Shown piece after piece: positions 7,946 through 21,950 of a stretch of 64,000 nt of DNA (its first letter is position 1; every line of letters begins with the position of its first letter). This DNA is from Eremophila alpestris peregrina (Eukaryota > Chordata > Aves > Passeriformes > Alaudidae): contig WMCF01000011.1 in assembly GCA_009792885.1 (NCBI GenBank), positions 17,860,126 to 17,924,125 on the forward strand, given 5' to 3'. The position numbers and the translations under genes are program-made. The notes under the pieces were generated by a model. The model saw nothing but the letters and a program-made list of their open reading frames with translations. It did not search any database and was not told where the DNA came from.

Positions 7946-10900
7946 ACCCTCCAGGGCTTTGAGCGTTTAAATCATCAAAATATTTACATATTCAAAAGAG
8001 GCCTTGAAATTGCCTGGAAATTATTTCTAACTAAAGGACAATGTCAACAAAACTGAAAGAAACAGACTAGGCAAGCAGATGACAAATTGGTACAAAATGT
8101 TCTCTCTGGTCTATCTTCTTTCTTCCTGCATTAAGAACAAATATGCAAATTTAAAACACTCCTGGCTGAAGCAATACTGTTGTTTCAGGTTTTTTAAATC
8201 AAAGTACTCACAAATTCATAAAGGATATTATATATAAGTCAAGAAAGGTAGGCAACATGCTACTATTTCAATACTTGATGGTAATAAATATAAGACAGGA
8301 ATGTAAATTTGTTTTGCTTAGCAAGAAAACTGAGAAGTTCAGTACTTTTTCCTCTGTGGTACATCCACTAACCTTCTTGCATGTTTTCAGACAACCATAC
8401 CAGTAGGCTACACAGGAAAATCACTGATGGGGACTTTGTCATCTCAAAGTAGAGTGGGGATTTTTTATGCTGACAGCATCTCAGCACCCTCAGGAGACAA
8501 AGGACTGGCTCATATAGTCCTGAACCAAACATGCTACTGAAACATCTATCTTGTGACTCAGATGGGAGCACAGTGGCCTATTTTGACTATTTTTAATTTA
8601 CAAGAGGGTATAATTTCTTCACCCTAAATATAGCAAAGAGACAAAACCGAATACAATAATAGTATTGCAAAACCAGTTCCTTGTCCTGTTCCTTCAGACC
8701 TCTCAGAACCTTCAAACTGGATGAAGTACAATTTACAAAGATTAAGCATGGGAGATTTTTAAACAGAAAGTTTCCAAAATAGGAGAACTTGAAGCAGGAA
8801 ATCAGTCAGATCCTCTACACAAAACACGCATATCTGAAGTAATGGAAGTAAAGTACAAGAAAAAACTGTGTTTTATTCCTGCCACCAATGGGTTCAGGAT
8901 TGTAACAGGAACTCATATTTCCTCAGACTCCCGCAGCATGCAATCTCTATTTTTTTTTTGCTTTTGATATATATCTACCTCCAAGCAAAGCTCAAAAAGC
9001 TAGCTGTATCACTGAGGATGGAGGATTTATTCCACAACTACTTCTGCTGATTTCCCCAGATGGGGAAGAAGAAAGCTGGGAAGGCCCTTGGCCTTGCTGA
9101 TTCTTGCTTTTCAATGTGCCTGACTCTGATCCTGAGTGAGGGAGATGCTCACGAAGTTCATGTGTGCCTGCATTTTTTATAATTCCTGTTATGACTCAGC
9201 ACTGCTCAGAGCCAAAAATAATCAGCTCCTGCACAATATTAAATCACCCAAAACACCACAAGGTGCAGTACTGCAAGTCAGAATACTGCTAAAATTGCAG
9301 TTCAGGAAAGGGCCTTAGGCAAGTCTGCCTTGCAGAAGTTCTGTGTGTTTCAATGTGCTACTGTGATGAGATTTAGCACATAAGAATACTTGTTTGGAGG
9401 CTGGGTTGGTTTTTTTTGAGTAAAAACAACCAGCAGTTTCATGTTGGCAAAAAATAATTCCTCAGGGACTCTTCAGGATGGTTTGCTGCTTATGCCATAT
9501 GAGTCTGGATTTTATCCTTCTATGTATTCCTTCCCACAGTTCAAAATAGTGCACGTGCAAAATAATAGATTTTGAAACTTTGAATTACCCTCCATACCTA
9601 AAAAAGGTGTTCTATCTGACTTTTCTATTAACAATATTAATATATATTTCAGATTATTATTAATACTCCTTTCACAATAGCCCCGTGTTGTCAAAGGAAG
9701 AAGAGCATGTAGAAGTGATTGAATATAAATGGTCAGTTGTCCTCAAAAAAATCTACTCTTCCTACTGCAGTTTGAGTTTCATGACTGATGAAGCCTTAAC
9801 CAAGAGAAGTCTTGGATTTATTACAATGATTCAATGCAGAGATCATTGATAAACCAATGATGCCTCAACTCTCTAACTACCAGCTGAGCTACATTTGGTC
9901 AAACACATCTCCTCCACGTCCAAAAACAACCCCAAAAATCACACTTTGGGCACAAGGTTGCATTAAGCTTGACAACCAGAATCTGTTCTAAGTATTTCCT
10001 TTCCTGTTTGGAAAGCCATTCACTCTTCCATTTAAAATATATATAAATGCTTCCTTGATTATGAATTTAAGCACAGGCTGAAGCCTTTCTGCCTCCCCTC
10101 AGGTTTGAATGCACAATTAAAACACATGCTGAACTCCATTTTGAGCCACACTTCTGCTCTGACTCCAGGCTGTTAGTCAGTCCCATTTCAGATGGGAGAC
10201 ATTGCTGAAATATCTGAGGTAAATCTGAGTCAAAACTCTGTGACTGTATGGGGTCTATTCTTACTGATAAGGAAATTATAAAGGCATTGTTCATGCTTCT
10301 CCCTGTAACAGCATAATCTTTTTTGACATACAAAATACTTCACTTCTATCACATAGAGAACTCCAAAAGCAGCTCCTAGCTAAAAATCTCAGCTATTTGC
10401 AGACCAGCTTTATTTTTATCATATCCAAAAACTATAGAGATCTGTGAGCAAGAGACATACGGTGTGTTCTATAAAGAGCAAGCAATTGCTTGCCAGCAGA
10501 GTTGTTATGATTAATTGCCAGTTCAACAGAAGGTAGGTAAGTTCTGAAGCACAGAAGAAGGCAAAAAGAGGACTGGGAAAATTTAAGAGGGTCAAGCAAT
10601 TTAACAGGCTTGAAATTATTTGGTAACCAATTAATGCATGAAAAAGCGTGATAGAGGTGGGTTAATTCACAATGCTTGGTAGATAATTGCAAGTAAATTA
10701 TGTGTATTTCAGACTAAGTAAGGTTCCCTAAATTTCTTCTTTATGTAAGTGTAGAGGTGAATAAGCAGACTAGGTAAATGAAACTAATCTGAAAGTAACA
10801 AGAATTACCTATATTCACTTATAAAAGTAAATACGAGACTCAATATGAAGCTAAAAACAACTTTAAGAAATCAGCTGCTCTTCAGTTTCTTCAGTTCATA

Positions 10901-11108
10901 CACACACACACATATTGAAAGCAAATCTAGCCTGCAAAGTCAAAATTACAATTTTAATATATCCCACCCTTATTCATATGTGCTGTGATCTAGTTTGTCA
11001 AAGTATTTTACGTCAGTACTTTTCTTTTATTCCCTGCACAAGGTCTATGAGAGCTTTTCAATAAACACTTAGACCTATTCATTCTCCTCAGAGCAGCCCT
11101 GAGGATTT
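7946..11108. other. Gene-free sequence between CR1 copies
   Basis: No gene or transposon is recognised. It contains a short (CA)6 tract at 10901-10912. Open frames of 60-88 codons occur on both strands but show no domain, signal peptide or splice context. Confidence 0.5.
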
Positions 11109-12045
11109 CAAATCATGGAAAAATTTAGGCTGAAAGGGACCTTAAGAAGTCACTTAGTCCATAATCCTGCTCAGAGAAGGTCTAATTAGATTGGGTTACT
11201 CAGGGTCTCCAGTGTTGGTGATTCCACAGTCTCCCAGGGTAATAGGAGTTGCAGACAACCAGTAAAGTCTCACTGAAACATTTTCTTTTTAAGGTTGACC
11301 AAATCCAACTCATTCAGCTTTTCCTCATTCATTGTGTTACAGACTCCTGACTATCCTGTTGGACTCCAGGACTCCCTTCAGCATATCAACAATATCCTTG
11401 TTGCACAGAGACAGCCAAAATCAGACACAGGATTCCACCTGAAGTTTCACAAATGCCACATGTAGGGGGTGGATGACTCCTCAACCTGCCTAAGGACTGA
11501 AGTAGTTAGCTGTCCTCAAAACAACCTACACTGGCAATTGCATTTGCAATTTACTCAGGGAAACAAACAAAAAAAAAAATCTACATTTCTTACTAATACC
11601 TTCATGGATGCCTCTGCTGCAAGACCATGCTGCTGACCCATGACTTGTTTCCCACTAGGACCTCCAGACCCATTTCTGCAGAGGTGGATCCTTTCCTTAG
11701 CTATATGAATCCCAGTCTGTACCAGTCTGGTACCAGGGATTATTTTGTCCCAGATTCAAGACTCCACAGTGACTTTTATTAAACTTCATAGGCTCCTGTG
11801 TGAAAAGCTTGTGGGAGATTGTGTCAAAGGCCGGGCTTCAGCACAGGGCAAAAACTGCCCTCCTCTTCCCTACAGCCTCAACCACCTCAGCACGGGAAAA
11901 AAAGTTTGGTCAGGCATTATCTACCTAATTTGCCCTGGTTCATCTAAACCCACATTGGCTGCTCCTCACAACAAACTTGCCTTTCATGTGTTTAAAACAT
12001 GTCTCCAATCTTTCCAGGGACCAACACTAGGTGCCATAAAAAACC
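11109..12045 (-). mobile_element. CR1 retrotransposon fragment with reverse transcriptase remnant
   Basis: This is a long antisense CR1 copy. The plus strand begins with the 3'-end signature (AAATCATGGAAAAATTTAGG, then AAAGGGACCTTAAGAAGTCA). Further along are blocks matching the CR1 3' region, such as CCACTAGGACCTCCAGACCC followed by TTTCTGCAG and ACTTTTATTAAACTTCATAGG-like text. Near 11810-11840 the minus strand encodes a SPAFDTISHKL-like peptide, a decayed form of the AFDT(I/V)SH motif of the CR1 reverse transcriptase. It ends around 12045 after a CCTTTCATGTGTTTAAA block. Stops and indels break every frame. An internal A-rich spot near 11570 is probably secondary. Confidence 0.85.
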
Positions 12046-12792
12046 CAGTTATCCTGTCATTTAACTATGATGTCCACAGACATTTCATTTAGGATTACCA
12101 AATTTAGGGATTGTGGATGAAGCCCAGCTTTCTCTTCAATTCACTGAAGGGCTCCTTCCTCTTCAAAAATAATATTAGTGATTCTGAAGAACTATAACAA
12201 GGCAAGGCAAACCAGCTGAGGTGGAGCATGAAATTACATTTCTCAAATATGATTAAGACTGGGTTAATTTTGTACCACTGGCCATTCTTGACTTTGGTCA
12301 CAGGAGTGGATTCATTTGCCGATTTCTTGGTCAGTGGGTTAAATCTGGTCATGATGACTTTAATCATTACTTCCTTATGAAAGGTTGTTATTACTCAAAG
12401 GTGACAGGAGCAGAAAGAATAAATAGCTTATTGCTAATTTGTGTCAGTTATATATGAACTCAGGGCTTTCCTTCATCCTCACCCATGTGAACTCAAATTG
12501 CTTTCAGCAGACATGCCTAAATTTTCTATTTAACATGGCAATTACTCTTTTGTCTGCCTTTCTCAAAACTGTGCCTTCTTTGCAGCTGGCTTTTTTTTTC
12601 CCCCTCCCCTCCTTCTCTGGTTTGTGACACCAGAGATGTGTCTATTTTGCAGACAGGAAGGTAGGTCTTTGCCAGGAATTCATAATCTTCTCCTGTCAGT
12701 ACTTATCTTCCATTTCAAACTCTTCTAATAACCTTCTGGTTTTCTACATTTGGCTTGCTTGTACATATATAGAGAAAAAAAACCAAACAACC

Positions 12793-12817
12793 AAAAAAAA
12801 AAAAAAAAAAAAAAAAA
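12793..12817. repeat. Poly(A) run, 25 bases, in an A/C-rich tract
   Basis: An uninterrupted run of 25 A lies inside a longer AACCAAACAACC...ACCAAAAAAG tract. No retrotransposon body is evident immediately to its left, so it is called a simple repeat and not a retroposon tail. Confidence 0.8.
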
Positions 12818-13071
12818 CCAAAAAAGAAAAAACCAGCCTGACTTAGTCAACTATGTAAATTAGACATTTTGCAAACTGATTCTTCTGAGCTGAATAAAAA
12901 TGTTATTATTAGCTTGTCTAACATATGTCATGGAGACCACAGCTGCATTTCATGCCAAGTGCTGGCCCTGAATACCTTTCAAGGACATATCTTTACTGAT
13001 AGTAAAGGCAGCACTTCATCACAGGAATATTTTACCAGGTTAAGTGGAGGATTTTTTACCACTTAGGAAAC

Positions 13072-13112
13072 TTAAACCAGTGTTTAATTTAAACCAGTGT
13101 TTAAACCAGTGC
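13072..13112. repeat. Short direct repeats of TTAAACCAGTG
   Basis: Three copies of TTAAACCAGTG start near 13072, 13089 and 13101, each followed by a TTT- or CTT-like base set. The uneven spacing (17 then 12 bp) suggests local slippage. Confidence 0.65.
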
Positions 13113-16100
13113 TTCTGTTCAAACCCTAGACAGCTGAGATGAAGTGACCAGTCTGCCTGCAATTTGCAGAAGGCCAGACATGCTGCTTACAATCATCTTC
13201 CTGAGATGAAAATGTCCAGCTGCAAACAAATGGGAGGAATGTGCTTAGGTTATATAAATAAGGAAAAGAACAATTCTTACATGATTATATATATGGTGGA
13301 TGTATCAGTGATGAGAAAAGTTGTATTTTTTCTTCTGTTTTAGTAGAAGGATAAGAAATGGCAGTTGAAAAGCTTTCTTAAGAGAATCAACGTTCAATAA
13401 AAGTGATTTTTTTCCTTTTTGTTTTCTTTTCTTTTTTTTTTCTCCCTAGCAAAAGAAACCATCAGCCAGTACAGAACAATAGATATTATTTTCTTAGTAA
13501 ATGTATAGCAGTGTAAAGTCTTTGAACTCCAGACCTCTTGTAACAGAGAGCTAGAACAGATTCCCACAGTGCTCCATTTTAATCGGATCAATATAAATGA
13601 ACATTGAATATTTCATTTTATTTAGGAAGGAAAGAAGTACCTAGATACTTTACTTGTAAGTCAGATAAGCCTAAATTCAGAACTATTTTCTGATCTGGCA
13701 ATAATTCTGAATGGGCTTAGGTCCAGAAACAAAAGCATAGGACACAACAACCAACTTTCCTACTCAATTTATTATTCTGAAACTATGGAACAATTTAATG
13801 TTTAATCAGAAGCCTAAGAACATATCATCAGACCATTTTCTTCCATTTCTTTTTAAAGAACACTTTGAAAAGCATAGTTAATTTCTGTTTCATATGTTAA
13901 TATAATATTAAATTGCTTTATTGCTTTGTGAAGTACAGAATCTTTGACGTCTGTTCCTTTATTTTATTTCAAGAATTCTTTTTTCTCGTAAGCTTGAAAA
14001 AAGAATATTCCACTTAAATGAGTCGATTGCAAGTAGTTTCAGTAATTGAATCCCTAGATATTTGTCTTTTGTGCTGGGAGGTTTCGTTTAACTTTTAATG
14101 GATTTTTAATGTTGAAACAGTTTAATTTTAAACTGTTGTCATAAAACATTTTAGAATTTTCTATTTTTGCTGCAGGATTTTTCCCCCCAAACCTTTTTTT
14201 TTTTTTTTTAATAGGAGGTTTAAGATTACAATATTACAAGAAATATTGTAAAGCATTCTGAGAGATGAGAATTATTTCTATAAGACAGAGCTACAAGGCT
14301 ACCATGCTGTCAATCTGTTCTAGAAAGTTCACCAGAAATACAGGTTTTACATTTAAATAATTCGGCAGATAACTGGAGTGCATCCTTCTCTGCTGGGAAC
14401 TGAGGTCAAAAGGGCAAACAGAGGGCAGGAAGGGTGCAGGAATGGTAACATGCTCCCACAAACCTGACACACTGAGTGCAAGGACAGGTGGATTCCCTAA
14501 AACAGCATTTGGGAAACAAGAGATGCTGGTGAGGGCTCCCTGCACAGGGGTGTGCTCCATCGTCTGTGGGAGGAAGAGCCTTGAAGACCTTGATGTTCAT
14601 CAAGATGAGTGCTTTGTAAATTCATATAGAAATTCACAAGAACTACTACCTGAATGTATTTTCTGGGTGCAGACAGCAGGAATGCAGTTTGTGGGTCCCA
14701 AGCCATCAAGCTGATGCAATTGAACGCCTGTCAGCTGAGCTTTGACAGGTCCTGATCCACCTGGTTTACAAAGCAATTTGGATAGGTGAGCATATTCTGA
14801 CAATATTTTAAGGACAGGACAAGCCTTCCATGACTTCCTCTTCTGTTAATCATTCATACTGATCATGCTTTTAACATACAGTGAAAAAATTTGGAAGTGT
14901 TCTCAAGATATAGGACAAGAGACTGGTTCATAACAGCACAGATAGTGCAGATCTGGTAGGGAAATATCCAAACCACCTCAGTTATCACAAACACGAAATT
15001 TTGTTCCTCACAAAGCAATCCCAGAAAAGAAAAGCTACACTTGCTTTGATATGAATATAGTGGGTGGTTTGGCTACTTACTTATATAATCTGGCCCTTAA
15101 AAAATATCTCCTGTTTTCATCATTGTTGCAGTGAAATTATTTGTTCTCTCTGTACATCTTTTAAACTCTCATACATCAATGAACAATAATCAGAGTATGA
15201 TAATCTTCAAAGATCATGCTGGTAACTCATTCTTATACAAAGTTGAAAAATCAGGACTTACACACATATTGACAGGGATTTTTTTTCAGGTTTTTTTTTT
15301 CCTTAGTAAATAATTTCTATTATCTCAGCTCATCCTAAGCAAGTTTCCTCTAAAAGCAGTCCAAGTTAAGACATTTTACATCACATAGAATGTGTGCTTA
15401 AGTTTCTGTATTCTGTTCATTCTTTGTCTTGCTTCTGAGTCATAGAAAAATTGTTTAACAGGAAGAAAACCTGTTTTAGTTCTTGCTTGTATCACTCAGC
15501 TAATCCTGTGATCATCCTTAGGAAGGTCTTCCTCTGAAGTCAGAGAGCAGGTACAATGAAATCAGATTTCTGGATTTGGCTTCATTGTGCACTTTCAAAG
15601 AGTGTCTGGAAGATGAATAAGCCAGGCTGATCCTTACAACAATGCATAGCCATTCCCAGGCATTTTAGCATATTGCATTATTCCAAAATCTTTTGAAAAT
15701 ATCAGTTTTGGGACACCCATAAGATTTTTAACAAAGAACTCTGTAAATGCATTTTAAAATATTTTAAGCCTTATACCACTAAACAGAACAAATGAAAAAT
15801 TAAGTCACTGTGACTTGGCCATGAGGGCATACATTTATTTCTGACATTTACTGCTATTCCCCTGAAACTCATAAATATTGCAGACAAGTAGCTGGTTGAA
15901 CAAACATTGCATAGCCCAGCTTGTTCTATAATTTAGGGGGTTTAAGTTAGGATTTGAAAAATAAAAACTTTTTAAGTATTTTGTATTTATTACTTTGCAG
16001 TCTTCAAATAAAAAACCACAGACCCCACCATGTTCTGCTCTATCCAGGGAAGAGTTCCTCAAAAAACAATTCCCATTGCAGGTAATCAGTTCTATAATAT

Positions 16101-19100
16101 TACAGACTGATGTCAAATATCTTTATTACCTTGGCCACATTATTTCCTTGCTCTTGTTTTGGAATGCACCATTTAGTAATTCAAGGCCATCACAGACATT
16201 ATGCCTCCTGCAGCAATGAATCCTACAGTTCAGTTTCATCAAATATATTTCCTGATGCTTCTAAAATGTGCCTCTTCTTTTCCTTTCTCCCCATTCACAC
16301 TACTAAATACTACACTAAAAAGACTTCTAAGCCTTTTTTCCTGCTATCTTTTTATCTAGTCCAACTTCTTAAAATCAGTGACGCTTAGAAAAATGTGTCA
16401 GATACAATAGCAATGAGAAATATGAAGTTGTCATATGTTTGATTTTCCTCCACTCATTTGAAAATATATGTATTGTTCACTTCTGATGGAGGCTGGGCAG
16501 AAATTGATACTGTTATTTAGGTTTGCTGCCATTGTGGTATTTTGCTTAATGAGCATAGTGTGCTCAGTAATTGATGTATGGGATTATGGGGGCTAATATG
16601 TGTTTATTTTTTAAGGTAAATTTTCCTGTCTGCTGCTTCTGTTTCCTTATGAAATGTTTCTTTGTCCTCCATCATTTCCACCATCTCTGCTGAAGGGCTC
16701 TTCTTCAATCACATTACTTCCTCTATGCTTTTTTTTTTTTTTTCTTTCTCCACATCAGATGCCTGGGTTTGATTGGTTTTACATTAGAAGTTAATTTTAT
16801 TTAATGCTGAATTGTACCATTTCCCCTGGTGCTGAGACAGAGCTGTGTGGTTTTTGTGATGAGCTGTCCAGTCTCACAAATCCAAACCTTCCAGAAGTTG
16901 AGAAGGGTGTTGCTATGGGCTTGACTATTGCTTTTTCGGAAGGGTTTTGGCCTTCACAAAATGTCCTTAAGAAAATAATGACAGTGTAAGAAGAAAGACA
17001 TTTGCATGGGTATATAATTGGGTAAAAGACAGGAAAAAGAAGGTAAATGGTAGTAAATGTTCAGAAAGCTGTTCATCACCTTTATAAGCAACTTAGGAAT
17101 AGCTATCAATGAGAGGTGAGGCATCACTATTTACAAATAATAAATTATTCAGGATGGAGCAGCTGCCAGGAATTGCAGGAGGTGATGAATAACTGTTTAA
17201 ATGTATCTTGCAACCAGATACTAAATATGCAGTTTTATTTGCCTCATCTCAAACCGACAGAACTGACAAAAGTTCATAGAATGGAGATCACAGGTGTGGA
17301 GTATCTTCCATTTAAAAATTAATGTGCAGACCAGGACTCTTCAGCCTGTCAAAGATCAAATATGTGACAGAGGCATCTAAACCCATAAATATCCCCAAAA
17401 GCCTTTTTGTTTATTTTTTTCCCCAATGGATTAACTACTTTGTGCAGATTAGATGTGGAATTACCAACAGGATAGGTTTGCATTCTGGCCTAGAGTCTGG
17501 GCACAGCTTCAGTCTGAAGAGCCCCTATCTTAATGTAGTTGGTGAAAGGCAGCCTAAAGAATTGCCCACACAGCTTCATGAACTGCATTCAGAGAGGCTC
17601 TTCAGTGGGAGTCAGGTCTGTGTTTTTTGGGATATTGGGGTAACTATTTAAGATAATAGGTGTAACTTCACAGGCTTATGAATTAAAAAATGATCATATA
17701 ATTCTTCATCAAGAGTCAGCTAACATACAATGATCCATAGCTTTAATTTCTGAGCAGAGTAATTTTTCAGATGCTATTCATTTTGAAAGTGGCATTTATT
17801 TAGACTCCTCTCCACAATGAGGATCAATATGTGGGTATACAAGTTCACCTTTAAGGCTCTTAGCCCCAGGAAAATCAAGATGATTGTGTGTAGAACAGAT
17901 ATGATTCATATTAATAAGAACAGTAAAAATGTGCTGTAAGTTTGCTTTATTTTTCACTTCTAGAAACAAGCAGGTTCAGACTCTGAAAAGTTCAAAACAT
18001 AATATTTTGAAAAATCTTGAGAATTAAGAACTGCTCTTTTATGAAAGTCATAGCAATCAAGAGAAATTTTATACCATCCAGAAAGGTCACAGAGTTCTAA
18101 CTTTGCAGAAACAATATTGATGGGAGATTACTTCTAAGTATACTTTTGTCATGAAGATACATTAATCTCTTAAATGTCACACTTCTTCTTTTAAAAATAA
18201 CAAGCAAAACATAACTACAGAGAAAGAACATATTTTCTTTCACTGAAACAATTTTATTTTAAAGGTATGCACTTGAAAATCTCTGTGTTATCCATTGGGA
18301 TCTTGATAATGTTACATTCTTAATGAGTTTAAAAATTTTTGCACTTCAATATAAGGACAAAAATAATTTATATTAATCCCAGTAAAGTACAGATCACTGT
18401 GAGACTATTACCTGATTCCACTTCTCAGTGTACTGCATTGGCAAAATTGTGATCTCAGTGAATGAATAGAATCTGTTTTGAAATATGGCCTTGATTTTGT
18501 GAGCAGCTCCCCAGTGGTGTAATCCTACAAACCAAACCCAGTCTATATTTGTCTCCCTGTCTGTAGCAAGAGGGTAACAATTTACTTCACGGGAGGGGTA
18601 TAAGGGTGGGACTGATCCGGCCAGCTCCTATATCTGTAACTTGCTCTACAGGCAGAGGAGTTCAATACCTGGAGGAGGGCCTGGCTGAGCCCAGTGTTAG
18701 CAAAAGGGTTTGGAGATGAAGCATAAAATACTATTTTTAAAGGATACATTATTGAATCTTCAACTGCGAAATCCCTGCTGCTATGTAAAGAAAACATTAA
18801 TTTTCCTTTAAAAGAACAGTGTGTGGGTTAAACATTTCTGGTAGCAGGACTATGCACAGCATGTGGGCTCTAAGCACAGACATGCAACCCAGCCTAGAAT
18901 GCTGTTTCACATACAGTGACAATGCTCACACTCTTTGGTTGAGCTAAACACAATGAACTTCGGAGCTGACATCTACAAATCTACTTGGTATCTGTCTCCT
19001 GTAGCAACCGGTGGGCATAAAGCATGTAAATGGACCTTATGTCTTGTGGTTGTTGCTCAGCTGGGATGTAAATTTAGATTACCAAAATCTCCTTCCACAG

Positions 19101-20289
19101 AAATTATTCAACTCCTGTCTAACCCTGGAAATGCTTCAAGTTCTTGGTGAGTTTGTTTTTTAACAATGGAGCTCCAAGGAGACACCCAAGCACGTGCAGA
19201 CATTTCTCCTTGTTAATGTTACTAACTCAGCTGTTTTCCCACAGACAAATTCCAGCTGAGTCCACAAACAGTGTCCCACTTTTTTTCCCTGTACTACTCT
19301 TGCAAGCAGCACTAAGTGAACCAGCTCACATTGCTTTAAACCTAGGCTTGAAAACAAAGCCAAAGGAAGATGGTTTCATCCCCCATCCCATTGATTTAAA
19401 TATCAGCTCCATTTTTAAAGCTTTTATCCAGGGAGATCATAGTTCAATCCTTCCCATCTGGTGGGGTCAAGTCCACCTCCTCAGATTTCAGTAATCAGAA
19501 TATAATGCACAATAAGAAACACATATTCAAAATATTTCCATAGAAGCTATACTCACAGAATATACAGCTAACTAGGACAGTCTGTGCCTGGCTCTGTCAT
19601 TGTTTCTCTCTTACTGACATGAGCTACAGTGACCCATGAGTCAGAGGAGAGTCCACATATACACATATTGTGAGTAAGGAAGAGGACACCCAACCGTAAA
19701 GATAATTTTCATCTATTATCAGGTTGATTAATGTCACTGACATCAGTGAAATAGAAAAAAATAGCATCATCAAATTTAATGAATTCAGTCATCCAAGAAG
19801 TTTGGTCATGAATACATAGCAAAGAAAAATCATGCTTTGGGCCACTATGGTTACATTGCTGACTCTGCCAGGTCTAGCCCATCCAAAACACTTCCCCAGG
19901 TAATCCTGTCCCTGGCCATCACATTGCTTTTTTTACAGCTTTTGCAAATAAGACTTTTTTAAAGATAAACATAGAAAAGCAAAATACAGTCAAATTCTCT
20001 GTTATTTAATTTTCTTCTTCCAGTGTTTTGTTCTGTACATCCATGTTTTCCTTGAACCAGAAGGAGCCTGCCATTTTAAATGCCAGAAACATTTGAAAAA
20101 TTGAAGATAGAGAGCGGTATTAATTCTTCTCTCTGTGGCTGTCTCTCTCCCATTTAGGTGCAAAAGGACTGCTGGTACTAAGTACCAAAACTCCTATTAT
20201 ATTAATGACTGTGTTACCTCTTCCTCTCTGGTCAAACACAGGGTTTCTCCATCTCAGACTTTATTCATGTGCTATAATTTCCTCATAGG

Positions 20290-20317
20290 TGTCACTCATC
20301 TGATGTCACTCATCTGA
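20290..20317. repeat. Exact 14-bp tandem duplication
   Basis: TGTCACTCATCTGA occurs twice with no spacer. Confidence 0.8.
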
Positions 20318-20745
20318 CACCATTCATTCAAATTACATTTCACTTTCTTTGGAGTGCAAAAAAAAAAAAAAAAAGCCAAAAATCTCAAGTCACACATAAA
20401 TTATTCATGTCACAATCTCTGCAAAAGTAATGGTATCCTTAAAGTTCAGACATCACCTCACCCCTGGGGGTTGTACATACCAGTTTGGATGTCACACACT
20501 GTTTTCAGGCACTGCTGTGGATCAAATACAACTGCTGGTTTGATTTTAGAGTACTCTCACTCTGTGCCATGTGAATAAATATCAGTAATGTAAATTGCTT
20601 GAAAAGCTGGTGTAGCTGATCTCATTACATAAAAAGAGAGGGGGTTTTTTATTAAGGAAATTATAGAAAAATTTAATGTCTAGAAGTCTTTCTTGAGAGC
20701 TGTCAGGCAATCACTGCACTCATGAGGAATCTGGTGCAGTCTTCC

Positions 20746-20780
20746 TTCTGTGAAAATCACTTCTTTCTGTGAAAATCACT
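20746..20780. repeat. 16-bp direct repeat with 3-bp spacer
   Basis: TTCTGTGAAAATCACT occurs at 20746-20761 and again at 20765-20780. Confidence 0.75.
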
Positions 20781-21253
20781 CTTTTCAGATCTGTCTTACC
20801 TATGTAGCTCAGCATGGAACACAGATAGCTGCCTGGAACTGCTACAGCAGTCACAAGAAACATGATCCAGCTCCACCAAACCCAGAAGTGATAGTCTCTG
20901 GACCTCATTGAGGCTTCAGCCTGGTTTGTGACAGACAAGGTATGACAGTGGCTTGGACTGCAGCTGAATCTCTAGGAAGGTTTGCGTGGGAGGCTGAACA
21001 TCTGTGGTCTTCTCCACCTAAAATTTCAGCTTCTCTTTTAGGAACCATAGCACTTTTACATGGCAGGGTCACCATTGCCTGTGAGAGCCAGCAGAGGACA
21101 GCACATGCCATACTCAGTGCTGCCATGACAGGATGTTTTCAGTTTGTCAGCCTGTCGTCAGCACAGCAGCTCCAAAAACTCCTTCCTCCAAGGCTTCCAG
21201 CACTGCCCAATGTTGGCCCTGCTCACACTTGTAAAACCTCTTCAACAATATTT

Positions 21254-21950
21254 TAGAATCACAGAATCCTTGAGGTGGGATAAGACCTCTAAGAGTATTA
21301 AGTCCAACCATCAACCCAACACTGCCAAGTCCACCCAACACAAAGCCAAGTCTAAGCACCACCTCAGCATATTTTTGAAATTTTCCATGGATGATAATTT
21401 CACTCACGGCTGCTTTAGTGCATTTTGTGACATTTTGCTACCCATATTTAACCACTGTCTCTCTGTTTCCACCTGTGCCAGTGTTTGGAAATGCTCTGGC
21501 TGGTTAAAGTTTAAATTCTGTCCATGTGGACATTCACTTCTCTGATGCAAATAATGCTCTGGAATCCATTTATTGGCTCACACCCATAAATGCTGCAGTT
21601 CACTGAGTCATGCTTCTTCAGGTAACACCCACAGAAATAAAGACCATGGTACAGCTCTGTTGAAAATGTTAAATCAAGTATTAAATAGTGTTGACACAAT
21701 TAGAACCCAGTGGGGTTTCATTCTTTATCCAACCTCTATGAATAAAAGATACCTTTAATTCATGCCTCTGGTTTCTAACCATTCCTTATCCATCTTAATA
21801 ATGTATTACCTCACCCATATTTAGAGAACTTTAGCAATAGTCTATCAAGGGAAACTTTGTCAAATAGCTTTCTACAAACCCAGACATATTAGATCTATTA
21901 ATTTAGTTTAATAGCTACTTCACGTTGTAAAAGCAACCACTTCCTTTTTC
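21254..21950 (-). mobile_element. Old CR1 family fragment
   Basis: The plus strand opens with TAGAATCACAGAATCCTTGA, then GGTGGGATAAGACCTC, AAGTCCAACCATCAACCCAA and TTTCCATGGATGATAATTTC, the antisense order of a CR1 3' end. At about 21845-21880 the minus strand carries a decayed reverse transcriptase stretch (a LFDKVSL-like peptide where intact copies have AFDKVS or AFDTVS). The copy is much more diverged than the one at 58330 and has several indels between 21430 and 21800, so it belongs to an early bird lineage or older. Confidence 0.75.

Larger units (their letters stand above)
12046..21253. other. Gene-free sequence with simple repeats
   Basis: No exon or transposon could be supported over about 9 kb. 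It holds a 25-base A run at 12793-12817, T runs at 14194-14209 and 16729-16743, an A run at 20358-20374, a 9-bp hairpin at 14116-14137 (AACAGTTTA / TAAACTGTT, 4-base loop), and small tandem duplications listed separately. The part from about 20930 to 21250 is richer in GC and has overlapping open frames on both strands, without family features. Confidence 0.5.

Noticed and set aside
11745..12092. 115-codon plus-strand open frame
   Set aside because: It runs antisense through the CR1 fragment at 11109-12045, so it is not a gene.
12781..12840. Poly(A) run as a processed pseudogene or SINE tail
   Set aside because: No gene-like or SINE-like body with flanking duplications was found next to it; the surrounding A/C mixture looks like a simple repeat.
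13072..13112. Regularly repeated TTAAACCAGTG as a CRISPR-like array
   Set aside because: There are only three short copies with uneven spacing in vertebrate DNA; local slippage is sufficient.
14291..14803. Cluster of five overlapping open frames on both strands
   Set aside because: Openness on both strands points to local composition, and none shows a domain or splice pattern.
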